Assembly (NCBI RefSeq): GCF_003640665.1
Contig: NZ_QQXL01000003.1
Coordinates: 62,001 to 126,000 of the forward strand
DNA length: 64,000 nt
DNA from: Galactobacter caseinivorans
GTDB lineage: Bacteria > Actinomycetota > Actinomycetes > Actinomycetales > Micrococcaceae
Reading direction: 5' to 3'
Each line of letters begins with the position of its first letter. Position 1 is the stretch's first letter. Of this stretch, positions 26,406 to 34,150 are shown piece by piece. The notes beneath the pieces were generated by a model. It did not search any database. It saw nothing but the letters and a program-made list of their open reading frames with translations, and was not told the DNA's origin. Position numbers and translations under genes: made by a program.

Positions 26406-28271
26406 TCAGCGCGTGTAAAGCGAGTCGATGGCCTCCGAGAAGGACTCGATCACGGCCTTGCGTCGCAGCTTCATGGACGGCGTGACGTGCCCGTCCGCCT
26501 CCGTGAAGTCCTGGGGCAGGATCACAAACTTGCGGATCCCCTCCGCTCGGGACACGGTGCGGTTCGCGGCGTCCACGTATGTCTGGACCTCCTCGAGAAC
26601 CCGGGGATCCTTGGCGGCCGCCGCCGAGCTGAGGCCGGTGGGCAGGCCGTTGGCCTTGGCCCAGGGATCCAGTTCCTCTGGATCCAGGGTGATCAGCGCG
26701 CCAACGAACGGCTTGTCATCACCCACCACCACGCACTGGGACACAATGCGCCCGGCCTTGACGACCTCCTCCAGCGGGGCGGGGGAGACGTTCTTGCCGC
26801 CCGCGGTGACGATGAGGTCCTTCTTGCGGCCGGTGACGCGCAGGTAGCCCTCGGAATCAAGTTCACCCAGGTCCCCAGTGAGGAAGAAGCCATCCTCGTT
26901 GAAGGCCTGCGCCGTGGCGTCCGCGCGGTGCCAGTAGCCGCCAAAGATGCCGATGCCCTTCAGGAGGATCTCGCCGTCCTCCGCGATGCGCACCGTGGTG
27001 CCCGGGATGGGCTGGCCCACGGTGCCCACGCGGGCATGGCCGGGGCGGTTCACCAGGGCAGGGGCCGTGGTCTCCGTGAGGCCGTAGCCCTCCAAGACGC
27101 CCAGGCCAACCCCGTTGAAGAAGTAGGCAAGGTCCGGGTTCAGGGCGGAGGCGCCGGAGATGGACCAGGCCGCCTCGCCGCCCATGACCGCCCGGATCTT
27201 GGGGTACACCAGCTTGTTAAACAGTGCGTATTGGGCTGCCTGGAGCGGGCGGCGAGGAACCTTCTCACCGCGCGCCGCGGCGTCGTCGTCCCGTCCGCGC
27301 TGGGTCGCTACCGCGGCCGCCCGGCGGAAGATGGCGCCCTTGCCGTCCGCCTCCGCGCTATTGAGCGCGCCGGCCTGCAGCTTCTCGTAGATACGCGGCA
27401 CGGCCAGGAGCCAGGTGGGCTTGATGGCGGGCAGATCCACGGTGACGCGGCCGGGGGAGGTGTGGGCCACCACGGTGCCGGTGTGCACGCAGGCGTGTTG
27501 GACCGCTCGGGCCAGGACGTGGGCCAGGGGGAGGAAGATCGCCGTGCGGGAGCCGGCGGGGACTACCTCCGCCATGCTCACCTTGAGGTTGGCGGCGACC
27601 AGGGAGAAGTTCGCGTGGGTGATGATGCAGCCCTTGGGCTGGCCCACCGTGCCAGAGGTGTAGACCACGGAGGCTGGGTCGGAGAGCCCCGGCTTGGCGC
27701 GGCGGGACTCGATCTCCACGGGCGGCACGCCGGACTCACGGCCGCTCGCCACGAGGGAGGAGACGCCGGGGGCCATCGGCACCGGGGTGGAATCGGGGAC
27801 GGCGTCCGCGGGCGCCTCATCGATCCGCATGACCTTCACTGCCGCGCCCAACTCGGAGGCAGCGCGGCCCACCACTGCGGCGCAGGCGGCGTTCTCTACG
27901 AACACGCGGCGCGCCCCGGAGTCCTCCAGGATCCACCGCACCTGGAAGACCGAGCTGGTCTCATAGATGGGCACGCTGATGCCGCCGGCAAACCAAATGG
28001 CCTGCTCCAGCAGGGCCCACTCAAAGCAGGTGTGGCTCATGATCGCCACGGTCTCGCCCTCACGCAGGCCGTCGGCGACCAGCGCCCTGGCCAGGGAGCG
28101 AACCAGGTCGATGTACGTGGAGGTATCCACCTCCACCCACTCGCCGGTGTGATGGTGCTGCACCAGGTAGAGCGGGTACGGCAGCGCTGCCGCGTCCCGG
28201 TCAAGTAGCAACTGGGTGGTGTTGAAGTGCGGGGGCAGATCCACCTCTAAGGCGGCGCTGTATTCCTGCAT
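26406..28271 (-). CDS. Long-chain fatty-acid-CoA ligase (FadD15-like)
   Basis: 621 residues. ANL motifs YTSGTVGQPKGCIITH, LPLAHVLAR, GYGLTET and TGRKKDLIVTAGGKNVSPAPLEE place it with actinobacterial long-chain acyl-CoA synthetases that activate C14-C18 acids for lipid synthesis or beta-oxidation. The ATG at 28271 has GGAGGGATC upstream. A short gap separates it from the PMT gene on the same strand. Confidence 0.95.
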   Translation of the reverse strand: MQEYSAALEVDLPPHFNTTQLLLDRDAAALPYPLYLVQHHHTGEWVEVDTSTYIDLVRSLARALVADGLREGETVAIMSHTCFEWALLEQAIWFAGGISVPIYETSSVFQVRWILEDSGARRVFVENAACAAVVGRAASELGAAVKVMRIDEAPADAVPDSTPVPMAPGVSSLVASGRESGVPPVEIESRRAKPGLSDPASVVYTSGTVGQPKGCIITHANFSLVAANLKVSMAEVVPAGSRTAIFLPLAHVLARAVQHACVHTGTVVAHTSPGRVTVDLPAIKPTWLLAVPRIYEKLQAGALNSAEADGKGAIFRRAAAVATQRGRDDDAAARGEKVPRRPLQAAQYALFNKLVYPKIRAVMGGEAAWSISGASALNPDLAYFFNGVGLGVLEGYGLTETTAPALVNRPGHARVGTVGQPIPGTTVRIAEDGEILLKGIGIFGGYWHRADATAQAFNEDGFFLTGDLGELDSEGYLRVTGRKKDLIVTAGGKNVSPAPLEEVVKAGRIVSQCVVVGDDKPFVGALITLDPEELDPWAKANGLPTGLSSAAAAKDPRVLEEVQTYVDAANRTVSRAEGIRKFVILPQDFTEADGHVTPSMKLRRKAVIESFSEAIDSLYTR

Positions 28272-28356
28272 GATCCCTCCTTGGGGGTGACAGGTGGTGG
28301 AGAGTGGCAAAGCGACGAAGTCTCAGGGTGTTCGGGGTGCTCGGGGTGCCGGCGTC

Positions 28357-29991
28357 CTAGCCCCAGCTGGGGAACCAGATGCGCATCCGGTACATCTCCG
28401 GGGTGATGGTCTGCCCGGTCCAGACCGGCCAGAACCACCAGGAGACCACCACCACCAGGGCGGTGAAGCCAAGGATCACGGCGGTGCCGACCTTGATCCG
28501 TGTGGCGCTGGCGCCGCGTGGAAGGGCAAGGAGGGAGAGCGCGTACACCACGGCAAGCACCATGAAGGGCTGGTAGCCGGTGGTGTAGAAGATGAACATG
28601 GTGCGGTAGGGGAAGAACAGCCACGGGACGTAGCCGGCCACGATCCCGGCCAGCAGAGCGAGCGCGCGCCAGTCGCGCTTGGCCAGGAATGCCCACAGCA
28701 CCACCAGAAGGGCGGCGGTGCCGGCCCACCACAGCACCGGGTTGGGCAGCTCCGTCATCACCTGGATACAGCTCTGGCCGGCGTCGCAAGGCACGCCGTG
28801 GGACTCGCTCGTGTCGTACTGAAACAGCACGGGGCGGCCGGCAAAGAGCCAGGTCCAGGGGTTGGAGGCGGCAGGGTGCGGGCTCGTGAGCCCCTGATGG
28901 AAGGTGTACGCCGTGGAATGGTAGTTCCACAGATCCCGTAGCGGCTCCGGGATGTTGGTGACCCAGCCGGTGGCCTTGGCCGTGAGTCCGTGCCCGTAGG
29001 CGCCGGGGTTCAGGAACCAGCCGGTCCAGGTGGCCACGTAGGTCACCAGCGCCACCGGAACCAACTGCACAAAGCCGGGGAGGCCATCGCGCACTGCGCC
29101 GGCGGCGAGCCAGTGCTGGATGCCGGCGGTGCGGCGTGCCTGGCAGTCCCACCAGACAATGAGCAGACCAAACACGCCAACGAACGCCAGCCCGGACCAC
29201 TTGATGGAGCACAGCGCACCGAGGGAGATGCCAAGGGCAATGCGCCACGGCCGCAGCGCCACCCATGGGCCCCAACTCATGAACGCCTTGCTGGGGACCC
29301 CGCCGCCCGCCTGGGCGGCTGACGCGACCTTCTGAGCCAAGCGGCGTCGGCCCCAGTCGCGATCCACCAAGACAAGGTAGAAGCACAGGGCCACCAGGGC
29401 GCCGTAGGAAATGTCGAGGATGCCGGTGCGGGAGAGGACAATTTGCTGCCCGTCCACGGCCATGAAGATTCCGGCGACGGCGGCCAACGGGACGGAGCGG
29501 AACAGGCGCTGGGCGGCCAGGGTGACAAAGAGAACGGCCAGTGTGCCCATGAGGGCGGAGCCTGCACGCCAGCCCAGGCCGGACTCGGTGCCAAAAACCA
29601 GCATTCCCAGGGTGATGATCCACTTTCCAAGCGGAGGATGCACCACGTATTCGGGCTTGTCCATGGGCGTTGCGGTGCCCTCGGCGAAGGCCTTGTCTAT
29701 GTCCTTGGGCCACTCGCGTTCGTAGCCAAAGTGAAGATAGCTCCAGGCATCTTTGACGTAGTACGTCTCATCAAAAATGATCTTGCCCGGATGATCCAGA
29801 TTCCAGAAGCGCAGCAACCCCGCCACCAGCATGATGGCCAGCGGGACCCAGAAGGCGGCAGGCCCCAGAACGCCGCGCCAGGAACCCGTCGTCGTGCCCG
29901 TGAGGCGGGTCATGAGGGAGGAAAGCGAGAAGGCCGACGCCGGAGCGAGCGGTGCCGTGTGTGCACGGGCTGGGGTGGCGGTCTGACTCAC
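28357..29991 (-). CDS. Dolichyl/polyprenyl-phosphate-mannose protein mannosyltransferase (PMT, GT39)
   Basis: Transfers mannose from polyprenyl-phosphate-mannose to Ser/Thr of exported proteins. The 544-residue protein has the catalytic Asp-Glu pair in IIFDETYYVKDAWS, the VHPPLGKWII motif, about ten membrane helices, and the actinobacterial C-terminal PYRTMFIFYTTGYQPFM. The start is taken as GTG 29991, seven bases after a TAGAGT -10 box; GTG 30000 overlaps that box. It is divergent from rsmI, as in other actinobacteria. Confidence 0.93.
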   Translation of the reverse strand: MSQTATPARAHTAPLAPASAFSLSSLMTRLTGTTTGSWRGVLGPAAFWVPLAIMLVAGLLRFWNLDHPGKIIFDETYYVKDAWSYLHFGYEREWPKDIDKAFAEGTATPMDKPEYVVHPPLGKWIITLGMLVFGTESGLGWRAGSALMGTLAVLFVTLAAQRLFRSVPLAAVAGIFMAVDGQQIVLSRTGILDISYGALVALCFYLVLVDRDWGRRRLAQKVASAAQAGGGVPSKAFMSWGPWVALRPWRIALGISLGALCSIKWSGLAFVGVFGLLIVWWDCQARRTAGIQHWLAAGAVRDGLPGFVQLVPVALVTYVATWTGWFLNPGAYGHGLTAKATGWVTNIPEPLRDLWNYHSTAYTFHQGLTSPHPAASNPWTWLFAGRPVLFQYDTSESHGVPCDAGQSCIQVMTELPNPVLWWAGTAALLVVLWAFLAKRDWRALALLAGIVAGYVPWLFFPYRTMFIFYTTGYQPFMVLAVVYALSLLALPRGASATRIKVGTAVILGFTALVVVVSWWFWPVWTGQTITPEMYRMRIWFPSWG

Positions 29992-29998
29992 GGGCGTC

Positions 29999-30004
29999 AC
30001 TCTA
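29999..30004 (-). promoter_or_regulatory. -10 element TAGAGT of the PMT gene
   Basis: On the minus strand, TAGAGT is followed by seven bases and then GTG 29991, the same leaderless geometry as rsmI on the opposite strand. Confidence 0.5.
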
Positions 30005-30064
30005 CCGGCGGGTGTCCGCAGGGGAGGGCAACGCGCTGGCCGCTGACCGTCGCGTCGGGCCGCG

Positions 30065-30070
30065 TAGGCT
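30065..30070 (+). promoter_or_regulatory. -10 element TAGGCT of rsmI
   Basis: TAGGCT plus seven bases leads directly to GTG 30078, with no space for a leader or ribosome site. It is probably a leaderless mRNA. Confidence 0.6.
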
Positions 30071-30077
30071 TGCGTGG

Positions 30078-30944
30078 GTGAGCACCTCTTCATCCGATCA
30101 GCCCGAGGACGGGCGCATCGTCCTGGCCGGCACGCCCATTGGAAATCTCGAGGACGCGCCGCCGCGGTTGCGCAGGGCGCTGGCAGAAGCTGACGTCGTC
30201 GCGGCGGAGGACACCCGCCGCCTGCACCAGCTGCTGGCCGGGCTGGACGTGAAGCTCAGCGGCAAGGCCGTGGCCTATCACGAACACAATGAGGCGGACC
30301 GAGCCCGCGAACTCGTGGACGCCGCGGAGTCCGGCGCGCAGGTCGTGGTGGTCTCTGACGCCGGCATGCCCACAGTCTCCGATCCGGGCTTTCGTGTGGT
30401 GGAAGAGGCGGCTCTGCGAGGCATCCAGGTCTCCGTGATCCCCGGTCCCTCCGCCGCATTGGTGGCCCTGGCCGGATCCGGACTTCCCACCGACCGTTTC
30501 ACCTTCGAGGGCTTCTTGCCGCGCAAGGCGGGGGAGCGGCGCGAGCGTCTGCATGAGCTGGTCGGGGAGCGGCGCACCATGGTCTTCTATGAGGCCCCGC
30601 ACCGCATCGAGGCCACGGTTCAGGCCCTGGCAGAGGCGTTCGGCGCCGAGCGCCGGGCCGTCCTGGCCCGGGAGCTGACCAAATTTTACGAGGAGTTTCG
30701 GCGCGGAACCCTCGGTGCCCTCCTGGAGGGCGTGCGGGAGGTCCCGCCGCGAGGCGAGATCGTGATGGTGGTGGACGGCGCCCCGGCCGCGCCGCCCGTT
30801 CGCCCGGAAACGCTGGTCGCGGCCGTTGAGGCAGCCATCGCCGCCGGGGAGCGGCTCAAGGAGGCCTGCGCCACCGTGGCCCAGGGAACAAATGTATCCA
30901 AGCGGGAGTTGTATGAGGCGGTGCTGAAGGCACGCAAGGGCTGA
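30078..30944 (+). CDS. rsmI: 16S rRNA (cytidine1402-2'-O)-methyltransferase
   Basis: Methylates C1402 of 16S rRNA in the decoding centre. The 288-residue protein has the SAM-dependent tetrapyrrole-methylase fold signatures LAGTPIGNLEDAPPR, AAEDTRR, VSDAGMPTVSDPG and IPGPSA, with FYEAPHR further on. The GTG at 30078 is supported by the leaderless -10 box. Confidence 0.95.
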   Translation: MSTSSSDQPEDGRIVLAGTPIGNLEDAPPRLRRALAEADVVAAEDTRRLHQLLAGLDVKLSGKAVAYHEHNEADRARELVDAAESGAQVVVVSDAGMPTVSDPGFRVVEEAALRGIQVSVIPGPSAALVALAGSGLPTDRFTFEGFLPRKAGERRERLHELVGERRTMVFYEAPHRIEATVQALAEAFGAERRAVLARELTKFYEEFRRGTLGALLEGVREVPPRGEIVMVVDGAPAAPPVRPETLVAAVEAAIAAGERLKEACATVAQGTNVSKRELYEAVLKARKG

Positions 30945-31098
30945 CTCGCCCCGTCAGGGTGAGCGCACGGCGTCGCCCCTTCTGACCTGCATGCGGCGAG
31001 GGTCACGTCACGCTTTCGCGGCGCGGCCCTTGCAAGACTTACCGTTGTTCTTGGTGTGCGGCATCCGCTGTACCCAGGGCATTTTTCGAAGGAGAGAG

Positions 31099-32583
31099 AT
31101 GAACGTGACTGCGGAACGCGAGGCGGAGCTGATCGCTTCCATCCCCAAGGGTCTTCTGATCAATGGGGAATGGCGCGACGCCTCCGATGGCGGCACCTAT
31201 GACGTGTTTGATCCGGCGACCGGCAAGGTGTTGGCCACGCTGGCCTCGGCCACGAGCGAGGACGCACTGTCCGCTCTGGACGCTGCAGACGCCGCCCAGC
31301 GCGAGTGGGCGCTGACCGCCCCGCGCACGCGCGCAGACATCCTGCGCAAGGCCTTCGACATCATCCAGGAACGCAAGGAGGACTTTGCGCTCGTCATGAC
31401 TCTGGAGATGGGCAAGCCCTTCTCCGAGGCGCTGGGTGAGGTGACCTACGGCAGCGAATTCCTGCGCTGGTTCTCCGAGGAGGCGGTGCGCCACTACGGT
31501 CGCTACCTGACCACCCCCGAGGGCAAGAACAAGATTCTTGTGCAGAATAAGCCGGTGGGCCCGTGCCTGCTCATCACCCCCTGGAACTTCCCGCTGGCCA
31601 TGGCCACCCGCAAGGTGGGCCCCGCCGTCGCCGCGGGCTGCACCATGGTGCTCAAGCCGGCCAAGCTGACCCCGCTGACCTCGCAGCTCTTTGCGCAGGT
31701 CATGATGGAGGCCGGCCTGCCCGCCGGCGTGCTGAATGTGGTTTCCTCCGCCTCGGCATCCAAGATCTCCGGGCCCATCATGGCGGATCACCGCCTGCGT
31801 AAGGTCTCCTTCACCGGCTCCACGCCCGTGGGTGTGCAGCTGATGAAGGCCGCCGCTGACAACGTGCTGCGCACCTCCATGGAGCTGGGTGGCAACGCCC
31901 CGTTCCTGGTGTTCGAGGACGCCGATCTGGACGCCGCCGTTGAGGGCGCCATGGCCGCCAAGATGCGCAACATGGGCGAGGCCTGCACGGCAGCCAACCG
32001 CTTCATTGTTCAGGACACCGTCGCGGACGCGTTTGCGTCCAAGTTTGGTGCGGCCATGGCCGCGCTGAAGACGGGCCGCGGCACCGAGCCGGAGACCACC
32101 GTTGGCCCCCTGATCGATTCCAAGGCACGCGATGAGGTCCACGCGCTCGTGGAGGCCGCGGTCTCCGAGGGCGCCACGGTCGCCGTGGGCGGCAACAAGG
32201 TGGAGGGCGAGGGCTACTTCTACCAGCCCACCGTCCTCAACAACGTCCCCAACGACGCCACGATCCTGCGCCAGGAGATCTTTGGGCCGGTGGCCCCGAT
32301 CACCACGTTCCACACGGAGCAGCAGGCAATCGACCTGGCCAACGCCTCTGAGTACGGGCTCGCTTCGTACCTCTACACGGCGGATGTCTCTCGGATGTTC
32401 CGCGTCTCGGAGCAGATCGAGTTCGGCATGGTCGGCTTCAACGCCGGCGTCATCTCCAACGCCGCCGCCCCGTTTGGCGGCGTGAAGCAGTCCGGCCTGG
32501 GCCGTGAGGGCGGCGCCGAGGGTATCGCCGAGTACTCCACCGTGCAGTACATCGGCATCGCCGATCCCTACGCCGGCCGTTGA
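31099..32583 (+). CDS. gabD: NAD(P)-dependent succinate-semialdehyde dehydrogenase
   Basis: Oxidises succinate semialdehyde to succinate, the last step of GABA use. The 494-residue protein has the ALDH motifs ITPWNFPLAM, FTGSTPVG, MELGGNAPF (catalytic Glu) and GEACTAANR (catalytic Cys). The closing FGGVKQSGLGREGGAEGI resembles SSADH rather than other aldehyde dehydrogenases. ATG 31099 has GGAGAGAG upstream. Close relatives use glutarate semialdehyde, so the exact substrate is inferred. Confidence 0.88.
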   Translation: MNVTAEREAELIASIPKGLLINGEWRDASDGGTYDVFDPATGKVLATLASATSEDALSALDAADAAQREWALTAPRTRADILRKAFDIIQERKEDFALVMTLEMGKPFSEALGEVTYGSEFLRWFSEEAVRHYGRYLTTPEGKNKILVQNKPVGPCLLITPWNFPLAMATRKVGPAVAAGCTMVLKPAKLTPLTSQLFAQVMMEAGLPAGVLNVVSSASASKISGPIMADHRLRKVSFTGSTPVGVQLMKAAADNVLRTSMELGGNAPFLVFEDADLDAAVEGAMAAKMRNMGEACTAANRFIVQDTVADAFASKFGAAMAALKTGRGTEPETTVGPLIDSKARDEVHALVEAAVSEGATVAVGGNKVEGEGYFYQPTVLNNVPNDATILRQEIFGPVAPITTFHTEQQAIDLANASEYGLASYLYTADVSRMFRVSEQIEFGMVGFNAGVISNAAAPFGGVKQSGLGREGGAEGIAEYSTVQYIGIADPYAGR

Positions 32584-32619
32584 TTGTCCCCGCCGGCCCA
32601 GTGTCGGTATGAACGCAAG

Positions 32620-32651
32620 GTGCCCCACCGGAAATCCGGTGGGGCACTTTT
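32620..32651 (+). terminator. Intrinsic terminator after the semialdehyde dehydrogenase gene
   Basis: A 13-bp perfect stem (GTGCCCCACCGGA and its complement) with a 2-base loop, followed by TTTT. It also separates the convergent secreted-protein gene. Confidence 0.9.
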
Positions 32652-32713
32652 GCGTTGGCGCCGGACGGCGGCGGGTGGGGGCTCGGCGCTTGGCTCGCCC
32701 CACTACCTGCTGG

Positions 32714-33940
32714 TTAGCGCTTGCCGGCCTTGAAGCCGGTCTCCATGACGGAGGCCAGGTTGTACGAATGGTGATTCTTGCCGGCCAGCACGGTGCGGGT
32801 GGTCTTGAAGCCCTTGGAGGTGAAGTAGCCGCGGCCCTTGGCGCTGGCCTTGTACGCCGACCACTCGTTGGCGTTGGAGGACTGGCCGTAGCCGTCCTTG
32901 GAGCCCACCACCCAGTGCATGTCGAAATTGGTGCGGAACGCCGTGCTCGGCTTGGAGATGGAGGACGGGGCGCCGCCTCCGGCCAGCAGGATGGTGCCGC
33001 CGTAGCCGTAGGAGTCCTGAGAGCGCTTGGCCAGTTCGTAGGTGATGTACTCGGCTCCGCCGGAGTAGCCCATGTACCAAACGTTGGACTTGGAGATGCC
33101 GCCGGTGCTGCGCAGGTAGGAGTCAAGTCGCTTGATGTAGCCCGCTGTGGTCCCGGACTTGTACCACCAGGTGTAGCCCATGGACCGGGTGTACCCGGCC
33201 GTCACGTGCTTGGGCATGACCAGCAGCATGTTGCGCTTGGCCGCGACCTTGGCCATGGCCTTGGCCTTGGATCCGGTGGGGGAGTTGGAGACCGCACCCT
33301 TGTAGCCCGGGTAGTAGTCGCCGTCCAGGTACATCATGAGGCCAACGGGCCGCTTCTTGTTGACCCCACCGTTCAGGACCGAGTACTTCAAGCCCTGGTA
33401 GTTCAGGTTTGAGCCCACCTTGAGCTTGGAGAAGCTACCGGGCGTGGCCTTCTTCTTCGCGGCCTTCTTCTTGGGTGCTGGCTGAGCTGGCGCGACGGAG
33501 AGGACCTTGACGTAGCTCGGGGACACGTATCCGGTCTTGCCCTTGTGGCTCACCCGGTACCAGCCGTTGCCTGCACGCAGGGTGGAGGTGACCTTGGTTC
33601 CCTTGGGCAGGGTGGCAAGCCGTGCCGTCTTGGTGGACCTACCCTTGCGCAGTTTCAGCGCCGCGGTGGTCTTCAGCGTGGTCTTCCTGATGGACTTGTT
33701 GGCTGCGGTCCTCGCCAGCGTCGTCGCGACGGAAACGTTTGCCACAGAGACCGATGCGGCCCACGGCGAGGCAACCACGGTCGCATGCACGCTGGGTGCG
33801 GCCACGGAGGAGCCCGCGTGAACGGTAGCGGCTGATGCGGCGGGCGCACCGGCGACCAGGGCGCTCAAGAACACACCGCTGGTCAGCGCGATCCCCGCGA
33901 GGCGGCGGCCGGTCAAGGCAGGGGGGAGGGAGGGGTTCAT
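32714..33940 (-). CDS. Secreted protein: bacterial SH3 domain plus alpha/beta-hydrolase (esterase-like) domain
   Basis: 408 residues. A signal peptide (RRLAGIALTSGVFLSALVAGAPAASA) precedes a Ser/Thr/Val-rich stretch. One SH3b domain follows (LKLRKGRSTKTARLATLPKGTKV...NGWYRVSHKGKTGYVSPSYV), then a Lys-rich linker and a hydrolase-like domain with a GYSGGAEY nucleophile elbow and a late GKNHHSYN histidine. The arrangement suggests binding to the cell wall and hydrolysis of an ester or polymer. The substrate is unknown. ATG 33940 has AGGAG upstream. Confidence 0.8.
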   Translation of the reverse strand: MNPSLPPALTGRRLAGIALTSGVFLSALVAGAPAASAATVHAGSSVAAPSVHATVVASPWAASVSVANVSVATTLARTAANKSIRKTTLKTTAALKLRKGRSTKTARLATLPKGTKVTSTLRAGNGWYRVSHKGKTGYVSPSYVKVLSVAPAQPAPKKKAAKKKATPGSFSKLKVGSNLNYQGLKYSVLNGGVNKKRPVGLMMYLDGDYYPGYKGAVSNSPTGSKAKAMAKVAAKRNMLLVMPKHVTAGYTRSMGYTWWYKSGTTAGYIKRLDSYLRSTGGISKSNVWYMGYSGGAEYITYELAKRSQDSYGYGGTILLAGGGAPSSISKPSTAFRTNFDMHWVVGSKDGYGQSSNANEWSAYKASAKGRGYFTSKGFKTTRTVLAGKNHHSYNLASVMETGFKAGKR

Positions 33941-34067
33941 GCAGGGGCTCCTGGGTGCAGGGCGACGGGCGTGAACCCGGCGAAAAAACGCGAGTGATTC
34001 TCTGAGTATGGGGCGATGAAAGCCGTGATGCAACCGTGACCTTTGGCTAACACTGTGCCCCTATCCA

Positions 34068-34120
34068 GCCCCGCCGGTGCCCCGCCGGTGCCCCGCCGGT
34101 GCCCCGCCGGTGCCCCGCCG
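34068..34120. repeat. 11-bp tandem repeat GCCCCGCCGGT, 4.8 copies
   Basis: Units start at 34068, 34079, 34090, 34101 and 34112 in the gap between the transglutaminase gene end and the secreted SH3 protein gene. It is a simple, slippage-prone repeat with no coding frame of interest. Confidence 0.9.
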
Positions 34121-34150
34121 CAGCCCGGGCTGCAGCCCCATCCGCCGGAG

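Noticed and set aside
31039-33126. 695-residue minus-strand frame opposite the aldehyde dehydrogenase
   Set aside because: It spans a terminator and has no family motifs; the plus-strand dehydrogenase is unambiguous.
34068-34120. 11-bp repeat as an origin-type or iteron array
   Set aside because: Pure GC-rich slippage repeat with no replication genes, DnaA boxes or AT-rich region nearby.
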